A stretch of DNA of 64,000 nucleotides from Planctobacterium marinum (lineage in GTDB: Bacteria; Pseudomonadota; Gammaproteobacteria; Enterobacterales; Alteromonadaceae), in assembly GCF_020687805.1 (NCBI RefSeq), contig NZ_JAJEWQ010000001.1, positions 203,092 to 267,091 of the forward strand, given 5' to 3'. The position numbers and the translations under genes were made by a program. A model generated the notes under the pieces. The model saw only the letters and a list, made by a program, of their open reading frames with translations. It ran no database searches and was not told the origin of the DNA. Below are positions 34,311 to 43,204 of this stretch, piece by piece. Each line of letters starts with the position of its first letter. Position 1 is the first letter of the stretch.

Positions 34311-35132
34311 ATGAATAACACTGTCCTCAATAAAAAGCCCTCCATACTGGCATCTTGTCGCTGGATTCTGTTGTTGGCAATGACACCAATGTCTGTCACT
34401 TTTGCTGATAGTAAAGCCCAGAGTATTGATAACCTGTTATTGCAATGGCAGCAAATTGAAGCTCAACGTACCCAAATCAAAGGTAACTGGCAATTGCGCC
34501 AGCAACTGCTCGAACAACAATTGCAGTTGCTGGCTGATGAGCGCGCTACGTTAACCGAATTGCTTGAACAAAAACATCTTGCCAGCAGTGAAGCTGCGAC
34601 AGAGCGGAAGAGCCTGTTGCTGCAACAGTCGGAATTAGAAGCGCAACAAGCAAGCCTGCTATCTGAGTTAAACCGGGCTACCGGGCAGATTTTGGCCATT
34701 AATGGTCAGTTGCCCCCGGTATTGCAAAACAGTTGGCAAACTCATGTAGAAAAACTTAATGAGGCGGATTTACCTGCCAGTGAAATGCTCAACCACATTG
34801 CAGAAGCATTGAAAAAACTACACAGTTTTAATAGCCGAATCGTTCTGCATCAAACCGTCATGCAACTTCCCACAAATGATGGTGAAAAATCGATTCAGGT
34901 GCAGCAGGTGTTTCTCGGCGCTGCCACAGGTTGGTATATCAGCAATGACCAACAGTATTGGGGCAAAGGCCAAACGACTCCCAGTGGCTGGCATTGGGAG
35001 GCATTACAAAATACCGACAGCGTGTTAGCTGACACCTTATCAGCCCTGGTTGATTCGCTGGAGCAGCCGTCGCGGGCTGAATGGATCAGCTTACCCTTTG
35101 ATATTTCATCTGTACCAGGCGGCCGCCAATGA
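34311..35132 (+). CDS. DUF3450 periplasmic coiled-coil protein (TonB2 operon)
   Basis: The 273 residues have an N-terminal signal/anchor ending SVTFA. A long coiled coil (about 40-135, very rich in Gln, Leu and Glu) is followed by a compact domain with VFLGAATGWYISNDQQYWGKG near residue 200. This is the first gene of the Vibrio-type TonB2 cluster, whose order is DUF3450, TtpC, ExbB2, ExbD2, TonB2, TPR; the same six genes follow here. Its exact role in energy transduction is not settled. The stop overlaps the next ATG by four bases. Confidence 0.88.
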   Translation: MNNTVLNKKPSILASCRWILLLAMTPMSVTFADSKAQSIDNLLLQWQQIEAQRTQIKGNWQLRQQLLEQQLQLLADERATLTELLEQKHLASSEAATERKSLLLQQSELEAQQASLLSELNRATGQILAINGQLPPVLQNSWQTHVEKLNEADLPASEMLNHIAEALKKLHSFNSRIVLHQTVMQLPTNDGEKSIQVQQVFLGAATGWYISNDQQYWGKGQTTPSGWHWEALQNTDSVLADTLSALVDSLEQPSRAEWISLPFDISSVPGGRQ

Positions 35133-36478
35133 ACATCAAAATTTTTACCTTTTTGTTATTGTCGTGCATACCAACGGTAGGTTTGAGCAATACCACATTA
35201 GACGATGTGACGGCCTCCCTGGTGCGTGACATTCAGCAAGCGCAGAAAAACCTGGAGCAGGAGCAGGCGCAGTTACAGCGACAACAGTCGTCATTGGTGG
35301 GTAAGGTCCACCAACAGGTTAGTGAAATAAAAGAACTGCGAGAGTCTGCCGCCAATGCCACCCGATTGCGTGACGAACAATTACTGGATTTACAACAGCT
35401 TAATGCGCGGCTCAAAGAGTGGCGAACACAGTCCAATTATCAACATCAGATTTTACAAGACTTGCAACAAATAATGGCGTCAGCGAATCCACAGCAAAGT
35501 GCCAATGAAACTGCCTTTGACTCGGGACTCGCGCGGCTCAATGATTATGTACTTGCGCAACGAGCAGCGTTACAGCCTTCGGTGTTAGCGCAAGAGGTCG
35601 TCTTGTTGGATGGAGAAGTGGTTAATGCGCAAACTCTGCGTTTAGGTCCACTGGCCTGGTTTTACTTACTGTCGCAGGAAATCTCTGGTCTGTTAGACAG
35701 CACAACGGCCATACCCACTGCCCAAATCCAGTATACCGGGTCACAACACGAACAAGTCCGCGAGGTGTTTGTCAGTCAGCGGGGCGCGCTTTTGTTTGAC
35801 CCTACGATGGAAAAACTGCTGAAACAAACACAAAGCAGCGAGAGTATATTGCAGCACCTGCAAAAAGGCGGAACCTGGGCCATTCCTATTTTAATGTTTG
35901 CCTTGCTGGCACTGCTTATTGGTTTGTTTAAAGCGTTGACGCTGCTGCGTTTGCCACGCCTTTTACCGGCGTTCAGCGAGCGCCTGGCGTTAATTGACCA
36001 AAAAGGTGCCACTCCGGCGGATGTTGCCGGGGTACAACAGCAGGTGAAAGAAGCTCAGCGCGATTTGTTGAACATCATCTTAAAGCATGATGTCTCCCAG
36101 CAACGTGATGATCAATTATTCGCTTATTTGCTGGCCTATCGACATCGTCTGGAAAGAGGTATCGGTGCCATAGCCCTGGTGGCCTCTATTTCACCTTTGC
36201 TGGGATTATTGGGTACCGTTTCCGGCATGATCAAAACCTTCAGAATGATGACTTTGTTTGGCGCAGGTGATGCCGCTGCGGTCTCTGGTGGTATTTCAGA
36301 AGCGCTTGTAACTACTGAGTTAGGGTTGATCGTGGCAATTCCTGCGCTCATCGTGCATGCCATTCTCAATCGCCGGGTAAAAAGCCGGTGTCTGACGCTG
36401 GAAGCCCAGGCTACGCAACTCAGCCAGATACAGGTTCACACTACAACTCCGCAAACTTACAAAGAGCAGGCCGCCTGA
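35129..36478 (+). CDS. ttpC: TtpC-like MotA/TolQ/ExbB family protein
   Basis: The 449-residue protein is larger than a normal ExbB. It has a signal peptide (about 1-20), a periplasmic coiled coil (about 30-110), a globular region (about 140-240), and a C-terminal ExbB-like proton channel domain with helices at about 248-270, 340-365 (IALVASISPLLGLLGTVSGMIKTF) and 380-405 (ALVTTELGLIVAIPALIVHAIL). It matches TtpC of Vibrio TonB2 systems, which is needed for energy transfer to TonB2. The stop overlaps the ExbB start (TGATG). Confidence 0.92.
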   Translation: MNIKIFTFLLLSCIPTVGLSNTTLDDVTASLVRDIQQAQKNLEQEQAQLQRQQSSLVGKVHQQVSEIKELRESAANATRLRDEQLLDLQQLNARLKEWRTQSNYQHQILQDLQQIMASANPQQSANETAFDSGLARLNDYVLAQRAALQPSVLAQEVVLLDGEVVNAQTLRLGPLAWFYLLSQEISGLLDSTTAIPTAQIQYTGSQHEQVREVFVSQRGALLFDPTMEKLLKQTQSSESILQHLQKGGTWAIPILMFALLALLIGLFKALTLLRLPRLLPAFSERLALIDQKGATPADVAGVQQQVKEAQRDLLNIILKHDVSQQRDDQLFAYLLAYRHRLERGIGAIALVASISPLLGLLGTVSGMIKTFRMMTLFGAGDAAAVSGGISEALVTTELGLIVAIPALIVHAILNRRVKSRCLTLEAQATQLSQIQVHTTTPQTYKEQAA

Positions 36479-36894
36479 TGCCAGATACTCTGTCGTTACT
36501 TATCAACCCAGTTGTCTGGGCAATTGTTGCTGTAGCAATACTCTGTTACAGCAACCTGTTTTCCGGGATATCGCAACAAGCCTCCGAGTCAGATTCAACC
36601 CTGCGCTTGGTGCAACTGGACCAGACGCAATCGCTGTTAAACAGCTTACCGCTATTGGGATTGCTGGGCACTATCATTGGTTTACTACAAACCTTCTCAG
36701 CGATGGCGCAGGGAGTGGGTAATCAGGCGGAACTTATGAGTTCAGGTATTGCTGATGCCATGTTTACCACTGAAATTGGTCTGTTAATGGTTATCCCGGG
36801 TTGGCTGTTGTTGTTTCAGCAACGCAAAACCGTGAGTGCCAGACAGGTGCACAAAGCCATCATCGATATGCAGGGGTCCGCCGATGCGGCGTAA
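36478..36894 (+). CDS. exbB: ExbB-like proton channel protein (TonB2 system)
   Basis: This short 138-residue MotA/TolQ/ExbB protein has three membrane segments and the canonical SLPLLGLLGTIIGLLQTF and MFTTEIGLLMVIPGWLLL blocks. I place the start at ATG 36478, which overlaps the TtpC stop. The open frame continues 30 codons upstream inside ttpC, but coupling favours 36478. The stop overlaps the ExbD start by 11 bases. Confidence 0.92.
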   Translation: MPDTLSLLINPVVWAIVAVAILCYSNLFSGISQQASESDSTLRLVQLDQTQSLLNSLPLLGLLGTIIGLLQTFSAMAQGVGNQAELMSSGIADAMFTTEIGLLMVIPGWLLLFQQRKTVSARQVHKAIIDMQGSADAA

Positions 36895-37291
36895 CCTTGA
36901 ACAGCGCTTCGAACAACAACAAGGCCGCGATATTGATTTGTCACCCTTGTTAGATGTGGTTTTTATTCTGTTGATTTTTTTCATTGTTACCACAGTGTTT
37001 GTTCGGGAAAGTGGGGTGGATGTAAATAAACCTCAGGCCGTTTCAACTCAGGATCTGGAGCGAAATGTGGTGTTGATCGCAATCACTGACCAGGGCGAAG
37101 TGATGTACGATAGCAACAATATTGGCGTTGTGGGCGTGCGCTCAACGGTAGCGCAGTTGTTGCGCCAGCAAGCGAAACCGGTTGTGATCCAGGCTGATAA
37201 AAGTGTTCCCACAGACCTGCTGGTTAAGGTGTTAGATCAGGCTAAACTCGCCGGTGCCGAGCAGGTGAGCATCGCTACGACAAGCCCCTGA
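36884..37291 (+). CDS. exbD: ExbD-like biopolymer transport protein (TonB2 system)
   Basis: The 135 residues begin with a cytoplasmic tail, then one transmembrane helix with the essential aspartate Asp24 in IDLSPLLDVVFILLIFFIVTT. A periplasmic domain (about 45-135) ends AKLAGAEQVSIAT. ATG at 36884 is chosen over the longer open frame because it gives the normal ExbD N-terminus and overlaps the previous stop. It works with the ExbB-like protein as proton-driven stator for TonB. Confidence 0.93.
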   Translation: MRRNLEQRFEQQQGRDIDLSPLLDVVFILLIFFIVTTVFVRESGVDVNKPQAVSTQDLERNVVLIAITDQGEVMYDSNNIGVVGVRSTVAQLLRQQAKPVVIQADKSVPTDLLVKVLDQAKLAGAEQVSIATTSP

Positions 37292-37304
37292 GGTAATAAC
37301 AAAC

Positions 37305-37967
37305 ATGCTATTGAGTTTTGAATGGTCTGGTAGCCAGTGGCAAAAAAAGTGGCGGCCTGTCAGTGGCGCCGTTCTCATGGCCTCAGGGTTACTGGCTCTG
37401 TTGATATTGATCTCGGACAGCGAGTTGTTGCAACCGGAGAAGTTGTTGGTGCGGCAGGTTCAATTCGCCATTCCGCCACCACCACCTCCGCCACCGCCGA
37501 CTACCAGCCAACCGACAGCTGAAGCTCCGGCATTGGATATTGCGTTAAGCGGCGATGGGCCAACATTAATGACCACTCATATCGAAATTAAAGGTGTTAC
37601 CGCTATAGAAGAATTAGCTCCGCCTGAGCCACCCACATTGACGCCCAATTGGGATAATTTGCTGCAACCAGATTGGAATACGGTTGGCTTAGAACAACTG
37701 GATTCAGCACCGAGGTTACTGAGCAACCTCAATATTGAATATCCCAGCGCGTTGTCTCGTAGGGGGGTAAACAAAGTCAACCTGGAGGTGGATGTGATGA
37801 TTGACGAATCCGGAAATGTGATTTTGCGTCAGATTTTAGGCGCGCCGCCAACAGAGATTATTGCGCCACTTAAATCCCTGATAAAAAAAGCACGCTTTAC
37901 CGCACCGCTAAAAGATGGCGTAGCCGTGCGGGCGGCATTTATCTGGCCTTTGGAGTTTTCAAAATGA
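37305..37967 (+). CDS. tonB: TonB2-type energy transducer
   Basis: The 220 residues have an N-terminal membrane anchor (about 22-38) and then a Pro-rich spacer with an uninterrupted run of nine prolines (residues about 57-65). A TonB C-terminal domain follows (about 140-218): SNLNIEYPSALSRRGVNKVNLEVDVMIDESGNV and the end RAAFIWPLEFSK. The long plain polyproline and short linker resemble TonB2 rather than classical TonB with its Lys-Pro repeats. It overlaps the TPR gene start by four bases. Confidence 0.93.
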   Translation: MLLSFEWSGSQWQKKWRPVSGAVLMASGLLALLILISDSELLQPEKLLVRQVQFAIPPPPPPPPPTTSQPTAEAPALDIALSGDGPTLMTTHIEIKGVTAIEELAPPEPPTLTPNWDNLLQPDWNTVGLEQLDSAPRLLSNLNIEYPSALSRRGVNKVNLEVDVMIDESGNVILRQILGAPPTEIIAPLKSLIKKARFTAPLKDGVAVRAAFIWPLEFSK

Positions 37968-39310
37968 TTTTAAAACGTATCGCTGGCAGTGTGAAACTGG
38001 CCTTTTGTTTAAGCGCGCTGTATAGCACCGCGGCTTTGTCGTCTCAGGCAACGGTAACACTCCCGCCTGACGTGATCACATTGCCGCCGGTTTCTGCCGC
38101 TTTGCAGGCCACCGAAGCAAAACCGACGCCGCAGGAGTTTGCACTGGCACAAGCGTTACGACCGTTACTGGATGACAGCCGCTACAATCAGGCATTGGAA
38201 CTGCTCAGCCAACGCGCAGAACTCAGTCCGGCATTGTCGCTGGTTAAAGCCCAGTTGTTAGCTCAACAAAATCAATTTGCCGAAGCGCTGGCAACTTATG
38301 ACGACGTACTCAAAGAGATGCCAGAGTTAATGCAGGCTCATCAGGGCAGGGCGATTATCCTGCTGTTGCAAAAACGCTATGAAGCAGCGCAACATGCTCT
38401 CACCAAAGCCATCCAACTGGGGCTCAATGATATCTATGCCTATACGCAATTAGCCTATATCAATTTAAAGGCGAATGATGCCTGGAGTGCCTTGTCTGCC
38501 TTTCAACATGCGTTGATGTTAGATCCGGATAGCACGTCGCTGCGTTTTGGACTGTTATCAGCATTGGTGAAAACCGGACAAACACACAGTGCACTGAATT
38601 TAATTGCCAGTCTGCTGGAACTTGAACCAGAAAACACCGGATTGTGGTTACAACGCGCCAACCTCGCGCTCAGCATGGATGATATCAACATGGCTTTATC
38701 CAGTCTGGAAACGGCGATTCGGTTGGGAGATAAAGAACCCGGCAACTACATCATGACTGCACAATTTCATTTGCAAAAGGGCAACTTTACACGCGCCAAC
38801 GACTTGTTATCGGGAAGTGTCCGGTTTGAGCAACAGCAGATAGTACAACTGCTACCTATGCTAGTCAGGTTTGAACAATGGCAATTGCTGGAAACATTAT
38901 TGCAAAGCTATCAGCCGGAATTGGAGCAGTTGGTAGGGATTGAGAAAAGTCGTTTTCATTTGTATCAGGCGCAGTTAGCAAAAATCAACAACCAACCCAA
39001 ACAGGTCACCCAGGCATTAACTGCAGCATTGCAGGCTGATCCGGCAAATGGCAAAGCGCTTCTGGAACTAGCCGGTGTGTATTTGGAAGATAAAAATTAC
39101 ACTGCTGCCGAACACTATTACGCCAGAGCCACGGTTTTAGATACGGTTAAACAGCAAGGTTATCTGGGGCTGGCACAAACTTTTCTGGCGCAACTGAATT
39201 ATGACGCGGCACTGGAAAATCTCGTTGCTTTGAGCAAACTGGACCCACACAACAAAGACATACAACACAATATCAACGGATTAAAGCGGATTTTGCTGGC
39301 TCAGCAATAA
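37964..39310 (+). CDS. TPR repeat protein of the TonB2 operon
   Basis: The 448-residue protein has a signal peptide ending ALSSQA and a solenoid of tetratricopeptide repeats through almost the whole mature part (for example AEALATYDDVLKEMPELMQAHQGRA, WSALSAFQHALMLDPDS and YTAAEHYYARATVLD). It corresponds to the TPR protein that closes Vibrio TonB2 clusters. It is predicted to be periplasmic and to scaffold the TonB2/TtpC complex. The convergent flavoprotein gene ends three bases beyond its stop, with no room for a conventional terminator. Confidence 0.9.
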   Translation: MILKRIAGSVKLAFCLSALYSTAALSSQATVTLPPDVITLPPVSAALQATEAKPTPQEFALAQALRPLLDDSRYNQALELLSQRAELSPALSLVKAQLLAQQNQFAEALATYDDVLKEMPELMQAHQGRAIILLLQKRYEAAQHALTKAIQLGLNDIYAYTQLAYINLKANDAWSALSAFQHALMLDPDSTSLRFGLLSALVKTGQTHSALNLIASLLELEPENTGLWLQRANLALSMDDINMALSSLETAIRLGDKEPGNYIMTAQFHLQKGNFTRANDLLSGSVRFEQQQIVQLLPMLVRFEQWQLLETLLQSYQPELEQLVGIEKSRFHLYQAQLAKINNQPKQVTQALTAALQADPANGKALLELAGVYLEDKNYTAAEHYYARATVLDTVKQQGYLGLAQTFLAQLNYDAALENLVALSKLDPHNKDIQHNINGLKRILLAQQ

Positions 39311-39313
39311 TGG

Positions 39314-40789
39314 CTAATAGGTATCGCGATGGTATCGGTGTTGCGTTAAAAGGTCATCGAGCAAATCTTCTCCCAGTACCTGTTGCAAGGTGCTGTGCAC
39401 GGCTTCGCCCATCCCCTTAAAGCTACCGCACACGTATATTTGCGCGCCTCTGTCGACGAAGTTGCGGATATGATCGGCCTGTTCAGTCAGAATGTGCTGC
39501 ACATACTGGCCTTGCTCGGTACGCGAAAAGGCTTTATTGATGGTTAGCTGCAGTGATGTACTGGGCCAGTCAGCCATGCTCGAAGCCAGCACATCATCGC
39601 TTTGCGATGTTTGTTCGCCAAAGATTAGCCAGATATCGGCGTCACTGTTTCTGCTGATGCGCTGTAAAATTTGTGCTCGTAAGCCAGCCAGTCCACTGCC
39701 TGCACCGATGAGCAATAAAGGGGTTTCATTTGCTGTAATATGACAGGTGGGGTTGTCTTTGAGGTAACCACAAAACAGGTCATCACTTTGTGCAAAGGTT
39801 GTAAGCCAACCCGAACCCAGCCCTGGGGTGCCGTGCCCGGAATATTGTTTTCTGACAATCAGTTTTAGTGCGTTTTCTGCCGGAACAGAGGCAACGCTAT
39901 AGCTGCGCAGTGGCAGCAAAGGTAGATTTCGGACCTGGTCTGACAGGCCCTGAGAATCTGCTAATTTATCAAGTTTTCTGACCTGCAACACCTGTTCAAT
40001 AGGTTGTGGCATGCCGTTTATGACAATAGGCGTGTGAGGGGCTATCTGATGGCTTTTCAGCCAGTCGGCGATAGCCTGACGTGAGTTATGAGGCTGCACG
40101 TCCAGAATGTCGCCTGCCTGCCAGTGCGGTAGCGAGTGCTCTGCGGCAAGTGTGACTTCCACTAACTCTCTGCCCTGACCCTGGTTGAGCTGTTTTCGTG
40201 CAATAACACGCCAAACAGATGGGCTGCGCTGTTGCTCAGAATGTTCAGCGGCACTGCGAATAAGTGCCTGGGAGTCGGCGCGGTCGATGCGTTGTAACCT
40301 TTGCACCCGTCTTGCACCGAGCGCATGAAGCGTGGTGTTTAATTCATCGCCAAATTGGCAAAACTGCGGATACTGGCTATCCCCGAGTGCAATAACACGA
40401 TAAGACAGGGAAGTGAGTAGGTGGTCTTTTTTGTCCTGCAGAAAGCGTTTTAAGGCAAGGCTAAAGCGGCGGCCATTGTCCGGGGGCTCTCCGTTGCCAT
40501 AGGTACTGACAATAAACATAGCCTGCGTTACCTTGCTTAAAATGTCCAAACTGATTTCATCCAGGGAAGCCAGTTTTATGGGATATTTATCAGCAAGTTG
40601 ATGTGCCTGTTGCTCCGCCAGTTGTTTTGCCGTGCCGGTTTGGCTGGCATAGGCAATAAGATATCCGTTTTCCGGAATATGATTTTGCTGTTGTTTTTTG
40701 CTCCACTGCCTGATGGCCAGGCAAACTATCCAAACACAGTAACCTGCACTCAGAGAAATCGCTAATATTAACTGCTCATGATTGGTCAT
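39314..40789 (-). CDS. Membrane-anchored flavodoxin / NAD(P)H reductase (CysJ-like)
   Basis: The 491 residues comprise an N-terminal transmembrane helix (about 8-27), a flavodoxin domain (about 42-180: LIAYASQTGTAKQLAEQ, STYGNGEPPDNGRRF, ALGDSQYPQFCQFG), an FAD-binding region with LRSYSVAS, and an NAD(P)H-binding end with LLLIGAGSGLAGLRAQI and YVCGSFKGMGEAVHSTLQQ. This is the diflavin layout of CysJ/P450 reductase. With the PepSY membrane protein immediately upstream it forms a split version of PepSY-diflavin iron reductases, passing electrons from NAD(P)H to the membrane. The last gene of a long minus-strand operon. Confidence 0.9.
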   Translation of the reverse strand: MTNHEQLILAISLSAGYCVWIVCLAIRQWSKKQQQNHIPENGYLIAYASQTGTAKQLAEQQAHQLADKYPIKLASLDEISLDILSKVTQAMFIVSTYGNGEPPDNGRRFSLALKRFLQDKKDHLLTSLSYRVIALGDSQYPQFCQFGDELNTTLHALGARRVQRLQRIDRADSQALIRSAAEHSEQQRSPSVWRVIARKQLNQGQGRELVEVTLAAEHSLPHWQAGDILDVQPHNSRQAIADWLKSHQIAPHTPIVINGMPQPIEQVLQVRKLDKLADSQGLSDQVRNLPLLPLRSYSVASVPAENALKLIVRKQYSGHGTPGLGSGWLTTFAQSDDLFCGYLKDNPTCHITANETPLLLIGAGSGLAGLRAQILQRISRNSDADIWLIFGEQTSQSDDVLASSMADWPSTSLQLTINKAFSRTEQGQYVQHILTEQADHIRNFVDRGAQIYVCGSFKGMGEAVHSTLQQVLGEDLLDDLLTQHRYHRDTY

Positions 40790-40812
40790 AAAATACGCTG
40801 TAATTCAATCAA

Positions 40813-41412
40813 TTAGTGAATAAAAATTAATACAATGACAACCGGTACCAAAAAGCCCAGCGCAGTAACTGGCCAGGTAGAAGGCTTGTACGATGCTTGC
40901 TTTATCAGCAGCCAAAGCCCGGTTAAGGTAAAAACCACAATAGCTACTGCGATAACATCGATAAATCCGGCCCAGACCGTGCCTGTATGTCGTCCTTTGT
41001 GTAAATCATTAAAGTAGGCAACCCAGCCTCTGTCTGTGGACTCGTAAACAAACTCTGCCATCTCGATATCCATTGCCAACCAGCGATCTATGCCGGGACC
41101 CGGCCAGGCAATATAGTATTCGCTACCGTCAAAGTTGCCGGAAACATTGCCTGGGATCTCAATAAAGTGCGTTTCCATTAACCAGTGGCGCACTGTATCA
41201 GGCAGGATGGCTTGCTCTGCGGGCAATGTTTGAATAGGTGTCACGAAGTGCTGCGGAAATTCACTTTCAATAGTGTGTACGTGTGTATTGCCCGGGATCT
41301 GCGAGGCGTGGTTTAAGGTAATGCCAGTAACAGCAAATAACAACATGCCTGCCATGGACACGGCAGCACTGATCCAGTGCCATTGTCGGGCTGTACCCAG
41401 CGAAAAACGCAT
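40813..41412 (-). CDS. PepSY-associated transmembrane protein
   Basis: The 199 residues have TM helix 1 (about 14-33, with the motif WHWISAAVSMAGMLLFAVTGITLNH), a periplasmic PepSY-like region (about 60-125), then LHKGRHTGTVWAGFIDVIAV leading into two more helices (about 148-166, 178-197). His residues near the membrane faces (in WHW, LNH and LHKGRH) could be heme ligands, as proposed for related reductases such as Pseudomonas FpvG. It is 23 bp upstream of the flavoprotein and likely relays electrons to the periplasm. Confidence 0.87.
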   Translation of the reverse strand: MRFSLGTARQWHWISAAVSMAGMLLFAVTGITLNHASQIPGNTHVHTIESEFPQHFVTPIQTLPAEQAILPDTVRHWLMETHFIEIPGNVSGNFDGSEYYIAWPGPGIDRWLAMDIEMAEFVYESTDRGWVAYFNDLHKGRHTGTVWAGFIDVIAVAIVVFTLTGLWLLIKQASYKPSTWPVTALGFLVPVVIVLIFIH

Positions 41413-41494
41413 AGTTAAAGTCTCGCCATGATATAAAATTTACTCATTGCACCCACAACCATTGCTTTGACCATGTGGTTATTCTGATCATAGT

Positions 41495-42307
41495 TTAAGG
41501 GGCTTTCAGTTGTTGCAACGCCTGTTCCAGATTGAGTCGTTGCTGGATAAGGCGTTGCGTAAAAGTCTGATTGCCGGGGCGTGAAAAATCATCAATTAAC
41601 CATTCAGTAGACAAGGCTTTGGATTTCCGGTTTGTCATGGCAATCGATTTCAGACCCAACTCACTGGCTTCTTCCGGTGATGTCCAGTCTGTAGATAAGC
41701 TGGCAATCATCGGCGACAGGGCATCGTTTGAAGTTGTGATGATAAAAATCTCCGCATTCATCAGTAATTCGTCAATGCCCATATTAGACTTGCGGATTTC
41801 ATTGCTAACAGACTGATAGTTTGCGTTTATGACGCTCGCAAATTGTGGCCACAATGCCACTAAATCGCGACGTAAAATGCCCAGCATTACCAGGCTATTG
41901 TTAGTATTTAACCAAAAATATTCAGTTGTATTTGCTAATACGACTTTCTCACCAGCAGGCATAATCGCGCGGGCAATGTCTATCGGGACGATGCGTATGT
42001 TGTCGGTTCGCAACGTTGCATAGATGTCCAGTTCCGGCACGACAGAACTAATATTAACAACCGCCTGATACACACCAAAAGAGTCGCTTCTATGCTTTTC
42101 CAGCCAACTTGCGATTCGATTTATTGGCAGACGTTTAGGCGGCAAATAGGCGACTGCGATAGGGGTGTTAGCCACCAACGCCTGTGTCATGCTATGACTA
42201 ATTGGGGTCACTGTGGCAATTTTGATTTCTTGAGCATAGCTTGTTGCACAATACAGCAAGGTAATTACCAATCCGAAAAATCGGGTGTTAAATGCACACT
42301 TATTCAT
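41495..42307 (-). CDS. Second periplasmic binding protein of the metal ABC transporter (divergent ZnuA-like)
   Basis: The 270 residues have a signal peptide ending ATSYA. The mature protein follows the ZnuA-type (cluster A-I) outline, but I cannot find the metal-ligand histidines of true ZnuA, and LNTNNSLVMLGILRRDLVALWPQ replaces the normal region. The position after the permease, as a second binding protein, matches FpvF in the Pseudomonas FpvCDEF importer. A chaperone or siderophore-contacting role is inference. It begins four bases after the permease stop. Confidence 0.75.
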   Translation of the reverse strand: MNKCAFNTRFFGLVITLLYCATSYAQEIKIATVTPISHSMTQALVANTPIAVAYLPPKRLPINRIASWLEKHRSDSFGVYQAVVNISSVVPELDIYATLRTDNIRIVPIDIARAIMPAGEKVVLANTTEYFWLNTNNSLVMLGILRRDLVALWPQFASVINANYQSVSNEIRKSNMGIDELLMNAEIFIITTSNDALSPMIASLSTDWTSPEEASELGLKSIAMTNRKSKALSTEWLIDDFSRPGNQTFTQRLIQQRLNLEQALQQLKAP

Positions 42308-42311
42308 AGAT

Positions 42312-43199
42312 CTACCTCACCGCTGCTTTGGAAAGTGAAAACCGGGTAATGGCCACAATAAACCACAGACAAGCACACAGGATAATGGCCGGCCCGGTGG
42401 GTACAGCCCATTGCAGATACATGGGCAACAACACCCCGGCAAGTGCGCTGCTTGTAGCGATCAAGATTGACCAGAGCAACATGGTTTGCAGATTCGTTGC
42501 CAGAAGGCGGGCACTGGCTGCGGGAATAAGCAACAAGGCTCCTACCAGTACTGCACCGATTATTTTTACAGCTGCGACGGTCATTAAGGCGATGAGCAGC
42601 ACAAAAACATAGTCATGCAATTTGGTTTTCACTCTTAAACTTTGGGTAATTTCGGGTGAAAGTGCAGCCAGAAAAGCTTTGTTGGAAAAACGCAGTGCCA
42701 AGCCCAGTGTAAGCATGAACATTACCGCCAGGATCACGATATCCTGCTCATTGGCGGTTAAAATAGAACCAAATAACACCTGTTCTACGAGGTGGGCATT
42801 GACCTGTTTTGCCACAAACATCAAAAGTGCGGCGCCTACGGCCAGCGCAAATGAGAGAAACACGCCAATCAGTGCGTCATATGGCACGGCAGTTCGGCCT
42901 TTAACCCACTGTAAAGTCATTGCGAATAGAATTGAAAAGGCAAACAGACTTATCCAGGGGGCGGATATTGGTTCTCCCAAAAGAATACCGATGGAAACCC
43001 CGGTCAGTGCCGAGTGTCCCACGGCTTCAGATAAAAAGGCCAGTCGCTTAACCACCACCAAAGTGCCGAGTGCTCCTAATAGCGGCCCTATCATCAGGGT
43101 GGCAAGAAAGGCGTTAATTAAAAACCCGTAGGAGAACATTTCTGGTAACCAACCAGCCGTAACCAGTTGCGAAAATAGTGTATGAATCAAATCCAGCAT
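42312..43199 (-). CDS. Metal ABC transporter permease (ZnuB/FpvE-like)
   Basis: This 295-residue ABC-3 family permease has about eight or nine membrane helices. Family features are GPLLGALGTLVVVKRLAFLSEAVGHSALTGVSIG near the N-terminus and AVKIIGAVLVGALLLIPAASARLLATNL in the second half. It pairs with the ATPase five bases upstream. ABC-3 permeases carry Zn, Mn or Fe(II); the Fur-linked context favours iron. Confidence 0.92.
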   Translation of the reverse strand: MLDLIHTLFSQLVTAGWLPEMFSYGFLINAFLATLMIGPLLGALGTLVVVKRLAFLSEAVGHSALTGVSIGILLGEPISAPWISLFAFSILFAMTLQWVKGRTAVPYDALIGVFLSFALAVGAALLMFVAKQVNAHLVEQVLFGSILTANEQDIVILAVMFMLTLGLALRFSNKAFLAALSPEITQSLRVKTKLHDYVFVLLIALMTVAAVKIIGAVLVGALLLIPAASARLLATNLQTMLLWSILIATSSALAGVLLPMYLQWAVPTGPAIILCACLWFIVAITRFSLSKAAVR

Positions 43200-43204
43200 A
43201 GAAG

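Noticed and set aside
42622..43131. Long plus-strand open frame opposite the permease gene
   Set aside because: Mirror of the real ABC-3 permease gene; no signal, domain or ribosome binding site.
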